Part shown: positions 58,001-62,125 of the stretch, one piece after another
How the letters are laid out: each line of letters begins with the position of its first letter
How positions within the stretch are numbered: position 1 is the first letter of the stretch
DNA from: Sisyra terminalis
Taxonomy: Eukaryota; Arthropoda; Insecta; Neuroptera; Sisyridae
Assembly (NCBI GenBank): GCA_958496175.1
Contig: OY292275.1
Coordinates: forward strand, 24,343,001-24,407,000
Direction: 5' to 3'
Length of the DNA stretch: 64,000 nucleotides
The notes under the pieces: model-generated
What the model was told of the DNA's origin: nothing
Seen by the model: the letters and a program-made list of their open reading frames with translations, nothing else
Database searches by the model: none
Position numbers and translations under genes: made by a program

Positions 58001-60162
58001 GAATTGCATGTTGTATTTTTTATTACTTTTGTTTGTTTTTCTTAGTATTTTTCTTGCAAAGAAAGACATAAGAGCAATCAATAAATATTTATCAATAAAC
58101 TATAGCCTACTGGTAGCCGCTCCAAAATTAGTATGTATTGGATTCGAATCTCGTATCGAGCAAATTTTCCATATTTCTTGATATACGGATTTTTATTAAT
58201 CCTAGAATCGCTTAAGACCTTTGAAGTACTACAGCGACAGTAAATAATAATAAAAAAATAATAAACTTACTGATTGTTGTCGTTTGTTTCAACTGTCATT
58301 TTAATTTCATTCAAATGTAAATTTTTGTCAGTTGTGTCAGTAGGGGCTGTGGATGTTTCGCGGGTAACTACAAGTGTTTTTTAATTACAATTATGCAAGT
58401 TCTGTTAAGAGCTCTAGCTATGAATTAAAAACGGTTGAAATTTATTTTCAGAAATACTGATTTTTTCAAAACTAGACTTTTTCAAAGAAGTTTACTTTCA
58501 TAGGTGCGTCCATAAGTACACACATACTTCTTTTTATCAGATAAGATTTTGGAATTGAATAATCACTACCTGTTTTTTTTTTCAAAGTTTTGTGAACATA
58601 TATTCAAATTGAATCCAAATGATATAGTTTTTTATTTTATTTAGCTTTTTTTATTGATACTATATAGACGAAATTTGTCAATAAGATGTTTTCGTGGCCA
58701 CTTTATAATGATAAGAAAAACTAAACTAGGAGTAACATACCATCCGTAGACATAACCACGATATAGTTACGTCAAATAGATTGTGGAAGTTACAAAATAG
58801 CTTTTTTATTATATCTAATAGTTGATGAGGTTACATGCGATCCTAGAAATAGAACCCTTTACTGTACAAAAATTTAAATAAATGCCCGGTAAATTAGTAA
58901 ATGTACGAATTTTATTTGATGAGAAAGTAATGATTTTTTAAAAACCAAATACAAGATACAAAATGTAAGTGCTGGCGCTTTTTGTTTTTAAGTACAAATT
59001 CTTTAGAGTGAAAAAATAGCTGAAGATTGGGGCTTTTTTCAGACATATCTTGGTATATTTATAGGATGAAAACGGGTTGAGGATGATACTTTCCAAATAC
59101 ACTTCGACTAGCAAATATGTAAGTAGGAAATGGGCCTTAAATAATGATCTAGTAAAAAAAATATAATTTTATATTTTTTTTTCACTAGCTCACATAAGCA
59201 AAAATACCATTCATTTGAATTTGGTATTTTTATAACATTATAAATTAGTTACTTGTAGTTACTTTGTTTGGGAAAATATAGCACTGACTCAAATAGGCAC
59301 GGTTTCGTATCTGTTTAGGTACATGTTTTTATAATTATCAGTATTTATTCACTACTTTCATTTTAGCACAGATGGTAATAAATTTCCAAAAAAAAAAATA
59401 TTTTCAATTGTTTCTATAACTTCATTTTTAAATTTCAATAAAAATAAATTGTATATATTTCTTTACAAGACTTGGCGTTTTCCATTATTTTCTACGATAC
59501 TACACCTTTATAATCGCAGTTAGCTTTTAATAATGGATAGCTATACATGTAGAAAAAAGCTTTATATCAATCAAAATGATACTCTTACTCCCATTTCATT
59601 GATTTTGTATGAGTTATGTTCGTAGAACTCTCACAAGTTTGCTTCAATATTAATACTGACGTTTGCTTTTTCTCGTAAAATCCATGTCTTTTTCATTTCT
59701 GAAGTATAAACTATTGCGAAACTTGGGAAAATAAAAATATACTTATTATAAAAAATATAAGAATGTGTTTTTTTGCGATATTAAAAAATAATAAATAAAA
59801 ATGTTTCAATTCTTAAAAATCTTTTCAATAGATGCAATTTTTATGTACATTATTTTTGCACTTTTAAGAATGAATAATCTTTATCTTGCATAACACATAA
59901 ATAATTAAGAAACATAAAATATATTTACCATTCTTCTTGTAAAATATAACTTCTAATTTAAGTTCGTTCTTGCATTCCAATGATTTATCGATTTGCATCT
60001 TGTGCTCATCCTTTGTTTCAGGACCATGAAGAAACTTGCAAGCACATCCTTTTTGCATAATTTGCGCACGTGCGAATCCCGTAAGCTCACAAAAGCCATC
60101 TGAGCAATAAACAATTGGATAAAGAGTTGGGACTTGAGCATTTCCAAGAACGAAATTGCTAT
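1903..60162 (-). CDS. Elk: Elk-type voltage-gated K+ channel (KCNH family), partial, 7 exons seen
   Basis: Minus-strand gene joined from exons 60162-59929, 34484-34346, 30091-29907, 18702-18474, 12543-12380, 12289-12076 and 2082-1903. All have AG/GT borders and matching phases, apart from one extra base in the second exon. The product is the pore-forming subunit of a plasma-membrane potassium channel, expected to set neuronal excitability. Visible in order are an N-terminal PAS domain ([12 protein letters not shown]), the PAC end ([13 protein letters not shown]), S1 ([16 protein letters not shown]), S2/S3 ([22 protein letters not shown]), an S4 with regularly spaced basic residues ([16 protein letters not shown]), S5 and the selectivity filter SVGFGN. 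PAS and linker wording fits Elk (KCNH3/4/8) better than Eag or Erg. The first coding exon is not found. The rest of S6, the C-linker and the cyclic-nucleotide-binding homology domain lie past the left edge. Introns range from 90 bases to about 25 kb. Confidence 0.93.
3834..3985. repeat. Imperfect palindrome / fold-back element
   Basis: The left arm near 3838-3865 (ATGTCTCAAGATTTGGCGCC) and the right arm near 3949-3978 are reverse complements with a few mismatches. A second inverted pair, GTACTTACTTAA and TTAAGTTAGTAC, lies inside. The length and layout resemble a small MITE. No transposase is present. Confidence 0.5.
4646..4676 (-). other. Hammerhead-core-like motif
   Basis: On the minus strand: CTGAAGA, one spacer T, a perfect 6-bp hairpin (GATTGC-TGA-GCAATC), then GAAAT. 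The order CTGANGA / stem II / GAAA is the conserved core of hammerhead ribozymes. The spacer base and the lack of an obvious stem III and cleavage site make catalysis doubtful. Confidence 0.45.
7354..7527 (+). repeat. tRNA-derived SINE, near full length
   Basis: The head carries an A-box-like TGGCTAAGTGG and a B-box-like GGTTCGAATCTCG, as in Leu/Ser-type tRNAs. It is followed by a body (GAGCAAATTTTCGATATTTC), a tail with GAGTCGCTAAAGACCTTAG and GTTATAAAACGAC, and a final A-rich run. Six further copies occur in the window. Confidence 0.8.
7993..8057. repeat. (TA)n microsatellite
   Basis: About 65 bases of uninterrupted TA repeat. It lies just left of a dispersed repeat (8140-8390) whose relative at 42.7-42.9 kb also sits beside a long TA tract. 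Confidence 0.95.
8140..8390 (-). repeat. Dispersed repeat, related to 42700-42860
   Basis: On the minus strand it reads a conserved block around TTGATGTGAGATTCTA, AGTCTC and TGATTTAA, and a second block CTATATCTCTGAAAAT. Both recur in the same order on the plus strand near 42700-42860. It probably belongs to a transposon family. The TA tract may be part of the element or a preferred insertion site. Confidence 0.6.
9800..10340 (+). repeat. Dispersed repeat shared with 20870-21400
   Basis: Blocks around TTTAGTTAAGGTCAAAG, GGGGTTGGTTGATTTATTT, ATGTAATCATGATTCTTAT and the GTCAACC / GGGGTTGGTTAA end recur in the same order, inverted, near 20.9-21.4 kb. It is non-coding and its superfamily is not identified. 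A GC-richer stretch at 9590-9640 may belong to its left side. Confidence 0.6.
10404..10890. mobile_element. MITE-like element with long inverted repeats, partly duplicated
   Basis: The left end (TTCATGTC, ATATCTGGCAACGTCGC, TTTTTCTTTT) and the right end (GCAACGTTGCCAGAT, AAAGGGACATGAGA) are reverse complements over some 60-70 bases. A second left-end-like segment begins near 10620, so the copy seems to be a partial tandem dimer. A relative with the same ends is at about 32493-32735. No coding sequence. Confidence 0.6.
10703..10777. repeat. 37-base tandem duplication
   Basis: Two consecutive copies with 37-base spacing, beginning CCGTATTAAAAATTTAGC and ending in GGGACAATAATTC, are identical. 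It lies within the MITE-like element and is a recent local duplication. Confidence 0.95.
11401..11560 (-). repeat. tRNA-derived SINE copy
   Basis: The reverse complement shows GCCTACTGGTGACCGAGTGG (A box), a degenerate B box (GGGCTCAAATCTCG), the GAAATTTTCAGTATTTC-like body and a diverged tail. Same family and length as the copy at 7354. Confidence 0.75.
12076..12289 (-). CDS. Elk: Elk exon: S4 voltage sensor and S5
   Basis: 214 bases, acceptor TTTTTGTCCTTAG and donor G|GTAAGT, phase 0 in and phase 1 out. It opens ESGHGHIH and then the S4 sensor [20 protein letters not shown], with basic residues every third position. The S4-S5 linker and S5 follow ([20 protein letters not shown], then WYVIAEKE). 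The outer turret region is short here ([11 protein letters not shown]) and continues with Trp in the pore exon. Confidence 0.96.
12380..12543 (-). CDS. Elk: Elk exon: S2 end and S3
   Basis: 164 bases, acceptor TTTTTCCAG and donor GGG|GTACGT, phase 1 in and phase 0 out. It encodes [20 protein letters not shown], then [13 protein letters not shown] and the S3 helix ([14 protein letters not shown]), ending in VSQVYSGG. The S2/S3 acidic residues that balance S4 charges are present. The next intron is only 90 bases, by far the shortest in the gene. Confidence 0.95.
13985..14235 (-). repeat. Dispersed repeat family copy 1
   Basis: On the minus strand it reads TTAAGAGCTATTATAACTTA, CGGTTGAAACTTATTCTCA and GTGCGTCCATAAGTAC. 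These blocks recur in the same order at 14510-14650 (plus) and 58390-58540 (plus). Confidence 0.6.
14510..14650 (+). repeat. Dispersed repeat family copy 2
   Basis: Plus-strand copy with GTTAAGAACATTAGTTATAA, TGGTTGAAACTTATTCC and a diverged TCAATAAGTGCACATAC. It faces copy 1 across about 280 bases, so the pair could pair as a loose stem. Confidence 0.55.
16410..17330 (+). pseudogene. Jockey-like non-LTR retrotransposon, decayed RT and C-terminal region
   Basis: Plus-strand reading with several frameshifts and stops. Recognisable pieces in order: [11 protein letters not shown] (RT motif with the first Asp), [25 protein letters not shown] where the catalytic box is normally FADDTA (second Asp changed to Asn), [33 protein letters not shown], then the C-terminal block YGIQLWGA-like, [33 protein letters not shown] and RYSQKYVSK. 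This is the layout of jockey-clade LINE ORF2 after the endonuclease. The broken frame and changed catalytic residue mean it is inactive. Confidence 0.85.
18474..18702 (-). CDS. Elk: Elk exon: S1 and start of S2
   Basis: 229 bases, acceptor TTATTGCAG and donor G|GTAAGTT, phase 0 in and phase 1 out. It reads [20 protein letters not shown], then [17 protein letters not shown], the S1 helix ([16 protein letters not shown]), a short outer loop, and the first half of S2 (VFVEALFIM). The last codon is split and becomes Asp with the next exon, giving the conserved S2 acidic residue before ILLNFRTT. The residue before this Asp is Met, where Val is usual. An internal AG (ATTCTTCAG) further in would break the frame, so the upstream acceptor is preferred. 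Confidence 0.95.
20510..20537 (+). other. Hammerhead-core-like motif
   Basis: CTGATGA, one spacer A, a perfect 6-bp hairpin GTTACG-ATA-CGTAAC, then GAAAC. This is the clearest copy in the window and is followed by GTTGC. Layout matches the copy near 4646 although the stem sequence differs completely. Confidence 0.5.
20674..20992. repeat. Fold-back repeat with arms of about 130 bases
   Basis: The left arm 20674-20806 and the right arm about 20868-20992 are reverse complements with scattered mismatches. Shared blocks are TTTTTAATTGCTAAAATT, TATTACTTAG, TCAACCTGC, TTACTACATAGT and GAATGTGGGGTT. The loop is about 60 bases. The right arm continues into 20993-21400, which matches 9800-10340 in inverse orientation, so this is a member of that repeat family with an inverted end duplication. 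Confidence 0.8.
20993..21400 (-). repeat. Inverse copy of the 9800-10340 repeat
   Basis: On the minus strand it reads TTTAATTAAGGTCAGAC, TTGTTTTGGGGTTGATTGAC and CATGATTCCCATATATCAG in the order seen at 9.9-10.1 kb. About 70% similar by eye. No ORF. Confidence 0.6.
22176..23697. mobile_element. Pogo-like DNA transposon remnant with terminal inverted repeats
   Basis: The left end 22176-22210 and the right end 23662-23697 are inverted repeats sharing GAGTCACGTG, GGTAACTGTACGCA and a flanking ATAT/GGC block. Near the right end are repeated CGTACACTTACC-type motifs (23431-23515), resembling subterminal transposase-binding sites, and the left side has GGGTAAGTATG and GTACGC. Inside, plus strand around 22629-22730, a decayed frame reads [16 protein letters not shown], then [14 protein letters not shown]. 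This is the cysteine/Trp zinc-finger tail typical of insect pogo-type transposases. The DDE catalytic region is absent, so the copy is an internally deleted relic. Confidence 0.7.
26040..27310. mobile_element. Dispersed repeat copy interrupted by a large palindromic insertion
   Basis: Its outer parts (about 26040-26165 and 26925-27310) match 50550-51090 in order and orientation. Shared blocks are CTCTTAATTTATTA, CAGAGGAATCTT/GAGTCTT, CCCTTAACNTCTAATTG and CTTGTGAAACTCGAA. The 26.2-26.9 kb middle is missing from the 50.6 kb copy and is a separate inserted sequence. Confidence 0.65.
26215..26840. repeat. Fold-back palindrome of about 625 bases with protein-like arms
   Basis: The left arm (about 26215-26540) and the right arm (about 26565-26840, read on the minus strand) are diverged reverse complements. 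Shared blocks include GAATAGCAGG, TTGAAGAGCTATTCAA and ACTAATTTC. The left arm read plus gives [19 protein letters not shown] and later VSSGRKML. The right arm read minus gives [19 protein letters not shown] and later FASSGL. So both arms derive from one coding sequence. The protein family is not recognised. Stops break both readings. Confidence 0.65.
28804..28928. repeat. Tandem duplication with 76-base spacing
   Basis: TATGCATGTGCATGATTAGA and the following AAATTAAGG, GTA and ACTTTA blocks occur twice, at 28804 and 28880. The unit starts with a near-palindrome (ATGCATGTGCAT). Confidence 0.9.
28965..28988. repeat. Perfect short hairpin
   Basis: AACGTTACAA and TTGTAACGTT form 10-bp perfect arms around a 4-base AATA loop. 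No flanking element is recognised. Confidence 0.8.
29211..29336 (-). repeat. SINE fragment (tail and body)
   Basis: The reverse complement contains the SINE body (GCAAATTTTCAATATTTC, TCGACACGACTTTT-like segment) and a diverged tail. The B-box region is recognisable as GGGTTTCGAC. The A box is largely lost. Confidence 0.6.
29688..29728. repeat. hAT-like transposon end remnant
   Basis: GAACCGAGGTTAAGAACCAC followed by TG. Read on the other strand this is CAGTGGTTCTTAACCTCGG, a typical hAT terminus. The partner end was not identified. Confidence 0.4.
29907..30091 (-). CDS. Elk: Elk exon: PAS-to-S1 linker
   Basis: 185 bases, acceptor CTTCTTGCAG and donor AAT|GTAAGT, phase 1 in and phase 0 out. 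It encodes the cytoplasmic linker between the PAS domain and S1. The diagnostic stretch is [16 protein letters not shown], a near-invariant Elk signature, followed by a basic run ending KLKLNN. The upstream part ([22 protein letters not shown]) is a variable region. A second AG at about 30031, also preceded by CTTGCAG, could serve as an alternative acceptor. It would shorten the protein by 20 residues and keep the frame, so alternative splicing is possible. Plus-strand ORFs overlapping this exon are shadows of it. Confidence 0.92.
32301..32922. mobile_element. Fold-back element with iterated 15-17 base motifs in its arms
   Basis: The left arm 32301-32376 and the right arm 32831-32922 are reverse complements. 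Both start AGTGCTCACA and end GCACAAT, ATATATCC and ACATGG. Inside the arms a unit close to CTCACATAGAAATTTA repeats in tandem, three times on the left and four on the right, so the arms differ by one unit. Two more decayed units lie just outside, at 32262-32290. The middle carries another element (32493-32735). No ORF. Confidence 0.7.
32493..32735. mobile_element. MITE-like element, relative of 10404-10890
   Basis: The left end GGGCTCATGTCTCATTAATC and the right end (CTAAAAGGAACCAGAGCC) are diverged inverted repeats of about 50 bases. Both contain AACGTT and a TTTC-rich segment. The middle contains TTTAGCAACAAAAGGGA, also present in the 10.7 kb relative. It sits inside the fold-back element 32301-32922. 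Confidence 0.6.
32933..33470 (+). repeat. Dispersed repeat rich in GATACT/AGTTACTTTT motifs, copy 1
   Basis: It shares ordered blocks with 40835-41510. These are CTTTGGGTATCTAGTTACTC, TTAAGTTA, TATTAGG-AAAGTT, AGGTAATCA, TTTGGTATCTAAGATACT and GTTACTTTTTCTCAAAAAAT. A short partial relative is at 34840-34930. Superfamily unknown and no coding sequence. Confidence 0.65.
34346..34484 (-). CDS. Elk: Elk exon: end of PAS / PAC segment, with a 1-base frameshift
   Basis: 139 bases, acceptor CTATTACAG and donor G|GTAAGA. The first part reads [14 protein letters not shown] in the phase set by the PAS exon. The second part reads [19 protein letters not shown] and [12 protein letters not shown], but only in the next frame. 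One extra base, an A on the plus strand in the CAATT at about 34440-34444, creates an in-frame TGA straight after KN. Without that base the exon would be 138 bases and would pass phase 1 cleanly to the next exon. The residues on both sides are strongly conserved in Elk channels, so the exon itself is certain. Whether the extra base is a sequencing or assembly error or a real loss-of-function allele cannot be told here. Confidence 0.9.
35745..35773 (+). other. Hammerhead-core-like motif
   Basis: CTGAGGA, one spacer A, a 3-bp closing pair set (GAC ... GTC) around a 10-base loop, then GAAAC. A decayed copy in opposite orientation lies at 35424-35445 (CTGAAGA, AGCCTAAATAGTC). The shared AAATAGTCGA and ATTC show the two are one family. 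Confidence 0.4.
36260..36420 (+). repeat. Dispersed repeat shared with 58265-58400
   Basis: TTTGTTTCAACTGTCATTT, TTGTGTCA, CGGGTA and ACTA blocks occur in the same order at 58.3 kb. At 58.3 kb this block runs straight into the family seen at 14 kb. Small plus ORFs here are incidental. Confidence 0.5.
36804..36978 (-). repeat. tRNA-derived SINE, best preserved copy
   Basis: The reverse complement gives GCCTACTGGTGGCCGAGTGG, then GTGACCGCTCCAAAAC and the B box GGGTTCGATCCTCG. Next come GAGCAAATTTTCAATATTTC, GATAACGGA, a diverged CTAGAGTCGCT-like segment, CTTAGTAGTTATAAAGCGAC and GGTAAATAAC. The tail contains the inverted pair GTCGCT / AGCGAC, here with an AG change on the left side. Best copy for defining the family consensus. 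Confidence 0.85.
38613..39056. mobile_element. Candidate Tc1/mariner-pogo type MITE
   Basis: The left end near 38616 reads CAGTAGACTCTC and the right end near 39046 reads GAGAGTC, its reverse complement. Two similar internal blocks, ACAACATGGTTTCGCTACAA and TACCACGGTTTCGCTTTAAC, sit toward the right. The ends resemble those of pogo-type elements. No transposase sequence was found. Confidence 0.35.
40835..41510 (+). repeat. Dispersed repeat rich in GATACT motifs, copy 2
   Basis: Same order of blocks as 32933-33470: CTTTGGGCATCTAGTTACTC, CTTAAGTTACTTTTT, GGTAATCAG, a GTATG/GCTAAAC/GCAAACAC segment, TTTTTGGTATCCAAGA and GTTACTTTTTGTCAAAAAAT. Confidence 0.65.
42365..42443. repeat. (TA)n microsatellite
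   Basis: About 79 bases of pure TA. An apparent Tyr-Ile repeat protein on the minus strand is a translation of this tract. Confidence 0.95.
42700..42910 (+). repeat. Dispersed repeat, related to 8140-8390
   Basis: It carries GCTATATCTTTGAAAATGTT, GACAACCCACAGCAT and GGTTGATGTGAGATTCTATT, then GTCTC and TGATTTAA, matching the minus strand of 8140-8390. It ends with TTTCAAAACGATCGG. Confidence 0.6.
44084..44111 (-). other. Hammerhead-core-like motif at a LINE 3' end
   Basis: On the minus strand: CTGAAGA, one spacer A, then a weak stem GCGA ... TTGC, then GAAAC. It lies directly downstream of the RNase H remnant on the same strand, so it was part of that element's 3' region. Confidence 0.4.
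44112..44790 (-). pseudogene. LINE remnant with RNase H domain and C-terminal tail
   Basis: Minus strand, broken frames. The upstream end (44779) reads [20 protein letters not shown], then [20 protein letters not shown], which are the first and third RNase H core blocks of I/R1/jockey-group elements. Further on come [13 protein letters not shown], matching the VPGHxGIxGNExAD block with His lost, then PFMDQNQL and finally [15 protein letters not shown], the usual C-terminal block. The product would be the RNase H part of a LINE polyprotein. Stops and the lost catalytic-block His make it inactive. Confidence 0.8.
45106..45133 (+). other. Hammerhead-core-like motif
   Basis: CTGAAGA, one spacer A, a weak stem (AATA ... 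TATT), then GAAAC and GTCGC. The stem is poor, so this is a decayed copy. Confidence 0.35.
46285..47128. mobile_element. hAT-like non-autonomous element
   Basis: The left end CAACGTTTCCCAGC and the right end GTTGAGAAACGCTG are inverted repeats with mismatches, matching the common hAT terminus CAGCGTTTCTCAAC. The flanks GTATAGAA and TTATGAAA agree at 5 of 8 positions, as an old 8-base target duplication might. A perfect hairpin (46396-46422) lies inside. No transposase is visible. Confidence 0.45.
46396..46422. repeat. Perfect hairpin, 12-bp arms
   Basis: ATTTTTACGATG and CATCGTAAAAAT flank a 3-base TCA loop with no mismatch. Confidence 0.9.
47463..47517. repeat. Hairpin with 14-bp perfect outer stem and inner stem
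   Basis: GGTTAAAATAAGCT (47463-47476) and AGCTTATTTTAACC (47504-47517) are exact reverse complements. Inside them TTTTAAC and GTTAAAGG pair again, leaving a loop of about 10 bases (CGTACCTGCC). It resembles a structured RNA or MITE core, with no known family match. Confidence 0.8.
48189..48314 (+). CDS. Possible small secreted-peptide ORF or first exon (weak)
   Basis: A 41-codon ORF starting [20 protein letters not shown], then [11 protein letters not shown]. The start looks like a signal peptide: Lys, a hydrophobic core and small residues before Cys. TATA-like sequences lie upstream, at 48066 (CTATATAAC) and 48102 (CTTAAAAAGG). A GTAAAT after codon 26 could be a splice donor, making this a first exon. 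No downstream exon or polyadenylation signal was identified. Chance cannot be excluded in such AT-rich DNA. No family is recognised. Confidence 0.2.
   Translation: MVGKTALILGLIVVKISLSYACYAFVVNKHVPQTPQVSSII
49560..49690 (+). repeat. Short dispersed repeat with ACCGATTTTAATGAAATTT
   Basis: GAATGAACCGATTTTAATGA recurs almost exactly near 62585 (TGAACCGATTTTGATGAAAT). A weaker version is near 42885. The motif is frequent in insect interspersed repeats. The boundaries of this copy are uncertain. Confidence 0.45.
50550..51090 (+). repeat. Dispersed repeat, uninterrupted relative of 26040-27310
   Basis: It shares ordered blocks with the flanks of the 26 kb palindrome, including CTCTTAATTTATTA, TTTTCTTCTGCAGAGGAGTC, CCCCCTTAACTTCTTAATGG, CCTGTGAAACTCGAAGAG and ATAACTTATAAG. 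It shows what the site looked like before the palindrome came in. Confidence 0.65.
53164..53690 (-). pseudogene. Mariner-like transposase, 5'-truncated remnant with one terminal repeat
   Basis: The minus strand reads [20 protein letters not shown], a frameshifted middle equivalent to [11 protein letters not shown], then [33 protein letters not shown] and [10 protein letters not shown], ending at a stop near 53268. These are the second catalytic Asp block (QHDG), the third-acidic region (SCDLTPLDF) and the C-terminal helices of Tc1/mariner transposases. A terminus-like GGATGTCCCAAAATTTACGC sits at 53165. The N-terminal DNA-binding half is missing, so the copy is dead. Confidence 0.8.
54955..55051. 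repeat. Compound (TA)n microsatellite
   Basis: Two TA tracts split by AGATCA near 55011 and a C near 55041. On its left, the reverse complement of 54922-54942 reads CAGTAATTCCCCGCTTTAC, similar to a pogo/Tigger-type terminus. The Tyr-Ile rich ORF over it is an artefact. Confidence 0.9.
55370..55542 (+). repeat. tRNA-derived SINE copy
   Basis: GCCTACTGTTGCCGAGCGG (A box), GTGGGTTTGATCCTCG (B box), GAAAATTTTCAATATTTCTC body, CCTAGAGTCGCTAAAGGACC and GTTATAAAGCGACGGTAAAT tail. The inverted pair GTCGCT / AGCGAC is intact. Confidence 0.85.
58104..58258 (+). repeat. tRNA-derived SINE copy with deleted A box
   Basis: Begins GCCTACTGGTAGCCGCTCC, joining the first bases directly to the region after the A box. 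The B box GATTCGAATCTCG, body and tail follow. The pol III promoter is thus half missing. It abuts the repeat at 58265. Confidence 0.8.
58265..58540 (+). repeat. Composite dispersed repeat (36.3 kb type plus 14 kb type)
   Basis: 58265-58400 matches 36260-36420. 58390-58540 matches the 14.0 and 14.5 kb repeats (CTGTTAAGAGCTCTAG, CGGTTGAAATTTATTTTCAG, GTGCGTCCATAAGTAC). The two blocks are contiguous here, so they are likely halves of one element. Confidence 0.6.
59929..60162 (-). CDS. Elk: Elk exon: PAS (eag) domain
   Basis: 234 bases. The acceptor is a pyrimidine-rich tract ending in TTTTCAG and the donor is G|GTAAAT. The frame opens with two bases of a split codon and then SNFVLGNAQ. It runs through [12 protein letters not shown], the [14 protein letters not shown] segment and LEVIFYKKN, which are hallmarks of the KCNH PAS domain. 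It ends in phase 1, which fits the next exon. The split first codon is probably His, as in other Elk proteins (H-SNF). In this family the PAS domain binds the C-terminal cyclic-nucleotide-binding homology domain and tunes gating. The preceding exon, which should encode the short N-terminal cap, was not found between here and 64000. Confidence 0.95.
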
Positions 60163-60610
60163 CTGAAAAGAAAAAGAATAAGTTTTTAGTACTTTCGGTA
60201 GAAATAAAATACGACAGTTTAATTGGATGATTATATAGAAAGATTTGAGGCAAAAATATGTAGAATAAGAGAAAAATTAGTTCAATTTGCTCCTCTTTGT
60301 TCTTTGAAGAGGCAATGAGCTATTTATAATTACTATTTATTGGAGACAATCAATTCAATAACGAACGTCAATAACATTCATTCATTCGCTCTTTGACTGA
60401 AAAGTATTTTTTTCATTGTTATGTTAATATTTAGATAAATCGCTATGTTTGTGCTAATTAAAATTTATCATTTGTTTGAAATCTTTCTAACATTCAACAC
60501 TGGTTTTAATGATCATTGATAAAATAGCGCATAATAAGCTATTATTAAAAACCGGTTTTTTTACGATATGCAATTTTAAAATTTTCCGTCAACAACTTGA
60601 AAAACAAAAG
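60163..60610. other. Spacer between Elk PAS exon and the secreted-peptide promoter
   Basis: About 450 bases of AT-rich sequence holding the acceptor tract of the PAS exon. Nothing else is recognised. Confidence 0.5.
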
Positions 60611-60619
60611 TATAAAAGG
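60611..60619 (+). promoter_or_regulatory. TATA box of the secreted-peptide gene
   Basis: TATAAAAGG, a consensus TATA box, 71 bases upstream of the last base before the ATG. Transcription would start around 60640-60650, giving a 5' leader of about 40-50 bases. Confidence 0.75.
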
Positions 60620-60689
60620 AAAACTTTGATGTTGAAAGATTCATTATTTAGTTCCACCATTTATTAGTTTTTCCGATTGTGTCGCAAAA

Positions 60690-60932
60690 ATGGAGCTCAA
60701 ATATGTTTTTCTATTAACTACTTTGCTCTTGCTGAATAGTAATTTGGTGGTTGAATCCAGTGGAGCTCAACCAGTTTGCAGAATTGTGTGCACACCATAT
60801 TTATGTTCGGCTGAAAAAGTATCTCTTTGCGAAAATTATGCAAAAATAAATAAGAAAACTTATTGTGATTGCTGTGATTTTTGCATTAAATATGCAAAAG
60901 ATCATCCAGATGAACTCAAAAACATTCAATAA
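60690..60932 (+). CDS. Small secreted cysteine-rich peptide, 80 residues
   Basis: A complete intronless ORF. Residues 1-22 or so form a clear signal peptide (Lys4, then VFLLTTLLLLN), with likely cleavage near ESSG-AQ. The mature part of about 55 residues has eight cysteines at positions 30, 34, 39, 47, 59, 61, 62 and 65 (spacing C-x3-C-x4-C-x7-C-x11-C-x-CC-x2-C), so four disulfides are expected. The C-terminal CDCCDFC cluster resembles the CxCCxxC end of small insect protease inhibitors, but this is only a pattern likeness and no family is firmly recognised. It could equally be a salivary, immune or venom-type peptide. A TATA box is upstream and AATAAA downstream. It lies on the strand opposite Elk, upstream of the PAS exon, probably within Elk intron 1. 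Confidence 0.8.
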   Translation: MELKYVFLLTTLLLLNSNLVVESSGAQPVCRIVCTPYLCSAEKVSLCENYAKINKKTYCDCCDFCIKYAKDHPDELKNIQ

Positions 60933-60979
60933 CGAATTATGGTTTTAAAATGTATACATTTTTTTTTTGGTTGATGCTC

Positions 60980-60985
60980 AATAAA
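60980..60985 (+). terminator. Polyadenylation signal of the secreted-peptide gene
   Basis: AATAAA 48 bases after the stop codon, followed by a TG-rich stretch (GCATGTGATTAAGTG). Gives a transcript of roughly 360 bases. Confidence 0.7.
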
Positions 60986-62125
60986 CGCTAGAATATAATT
61001 TCTGCATGTGATTAAGTGATTTTATTTTAATTGCTACAGTTGTTTAAAATGTAATAGTGATTATTAAAAATGTGTTAATTTTTAGTAATTTTTATAAATT
61101 TATAACATTACAAACATGTCAGCTACAACTGGTATAATAATCGTTGTTATAGTTACATTATTTTAAATATTTTAAATATATCCGTTTTCTGATAAAAATG
61201 CAATGTGGTCTTTCTGTTTCACAAAAAATGCAAAATCGTTCGAATATTTGAAAAAAAATATTGAGGTGCACATTGTTGACATGACATGCATACTTTCTCT
61301 GCAGATTTGTGCAATAAGTTACCGCAGATTTGCATTCAAATTCGACAACGTATTCGACAGACTTAATTTTATCTGATGTTTCAAAATGGAAACATGTCAT
61401 TTTTTTATATTAAATTTGATTTAAGATTTTATGCAGATAAAGTTCAGTTTCTTTTAAACAAAGTTATAACTTTTACCATATTTTCCTTTAATTTTTCGGC
61501 CTTAAAATTTTCTGAAACTTAAGCAAATAATTTAAGAATGAAGCGATTGAAAAGTAAATAAATCATCAGAACGTTAGTGTTAAAAATATGCATATAAAAC
61601 GGGGTAAAATAGTTATAAAATTAAAGTCAAGTCGATTTGGGTTATCCCACAAAACTTACTTTTGTTAATTTTTCTTTACTATTGATTTTTACAACAATCA
61701 GAAATCTTATCATTTTAATATTCAACATCGGCTAATTCAGCCATGCTCAATCTGCGGCCCACTAAACTGTTCTTTGCAGTCCAACATAATTATTGTCATC
61801 AATCATTTTTTTAGTGATGTTTTCGACATGTTTTCAATATTCGGAGAAAATCAGAGAAAAAAACTATCTATCTTGGGTGTAATCGGTCGGTTAACAAATT
61901 GCTACAAGACAGTATTGCCTATATAACTTCTTTGGCTCAAAATGCAATTTTTGACACAAAAACCGCAGTACCTACGTGCCGATCAGTTCAATCATCCTGA
62001 TGAAAGATAGGCTAATTTTGTGTTATATTTACAGTTTACAATATATATGTTGAACTCCATACAGAGAAGGAAAAATCGGAATGCGGCCCGGAGGAAAAAA
62101 GGTTAAGTATAGGGTTAATATATAC

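Larger units (their letters stand above)
34485..59928. other. Elk intron between PAS and PAC exons
   Basis: About 25.4 kb with no Elk exon. It is a graveyard of repeats: ribozyme-like motifs (35424-35445, 35745-35773, 44084-44111, 45106-45133), SINEs (36804, 55370, 58104), a mariner/pogo-type MITE candidate (38613-39056), the GATACT repeat (40835-41510), TA tracts (42365, 54955), a LINE RNase H remnant (44100-44790), a hAT-like element (46285-47128), a possible small secreted-peptide ORF (48189), a repeat at 50550-51090 and a mariner tail (53164-53690). The stretches 37000-38600, 39200-40800, 45200-46250, 51100-53150 and 55700-58000 show nothing recognisable. Confidence 0.55.

Noticed and set aside
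59953..60147. Minus ORF overlapping the PAS exon in another frame
   Set aside because: The other frame encodes the conserved PAS domain with correct splice phases.
61158..61400. 80-codon minus ORF with several cysteines near the secreted-peptide gene
   Set aside because: It has no signal peptide, promoter or polyadenylation signal, and the cysteine spacing does not match the neighbour. It could be a decayed gene but nothing shows it.
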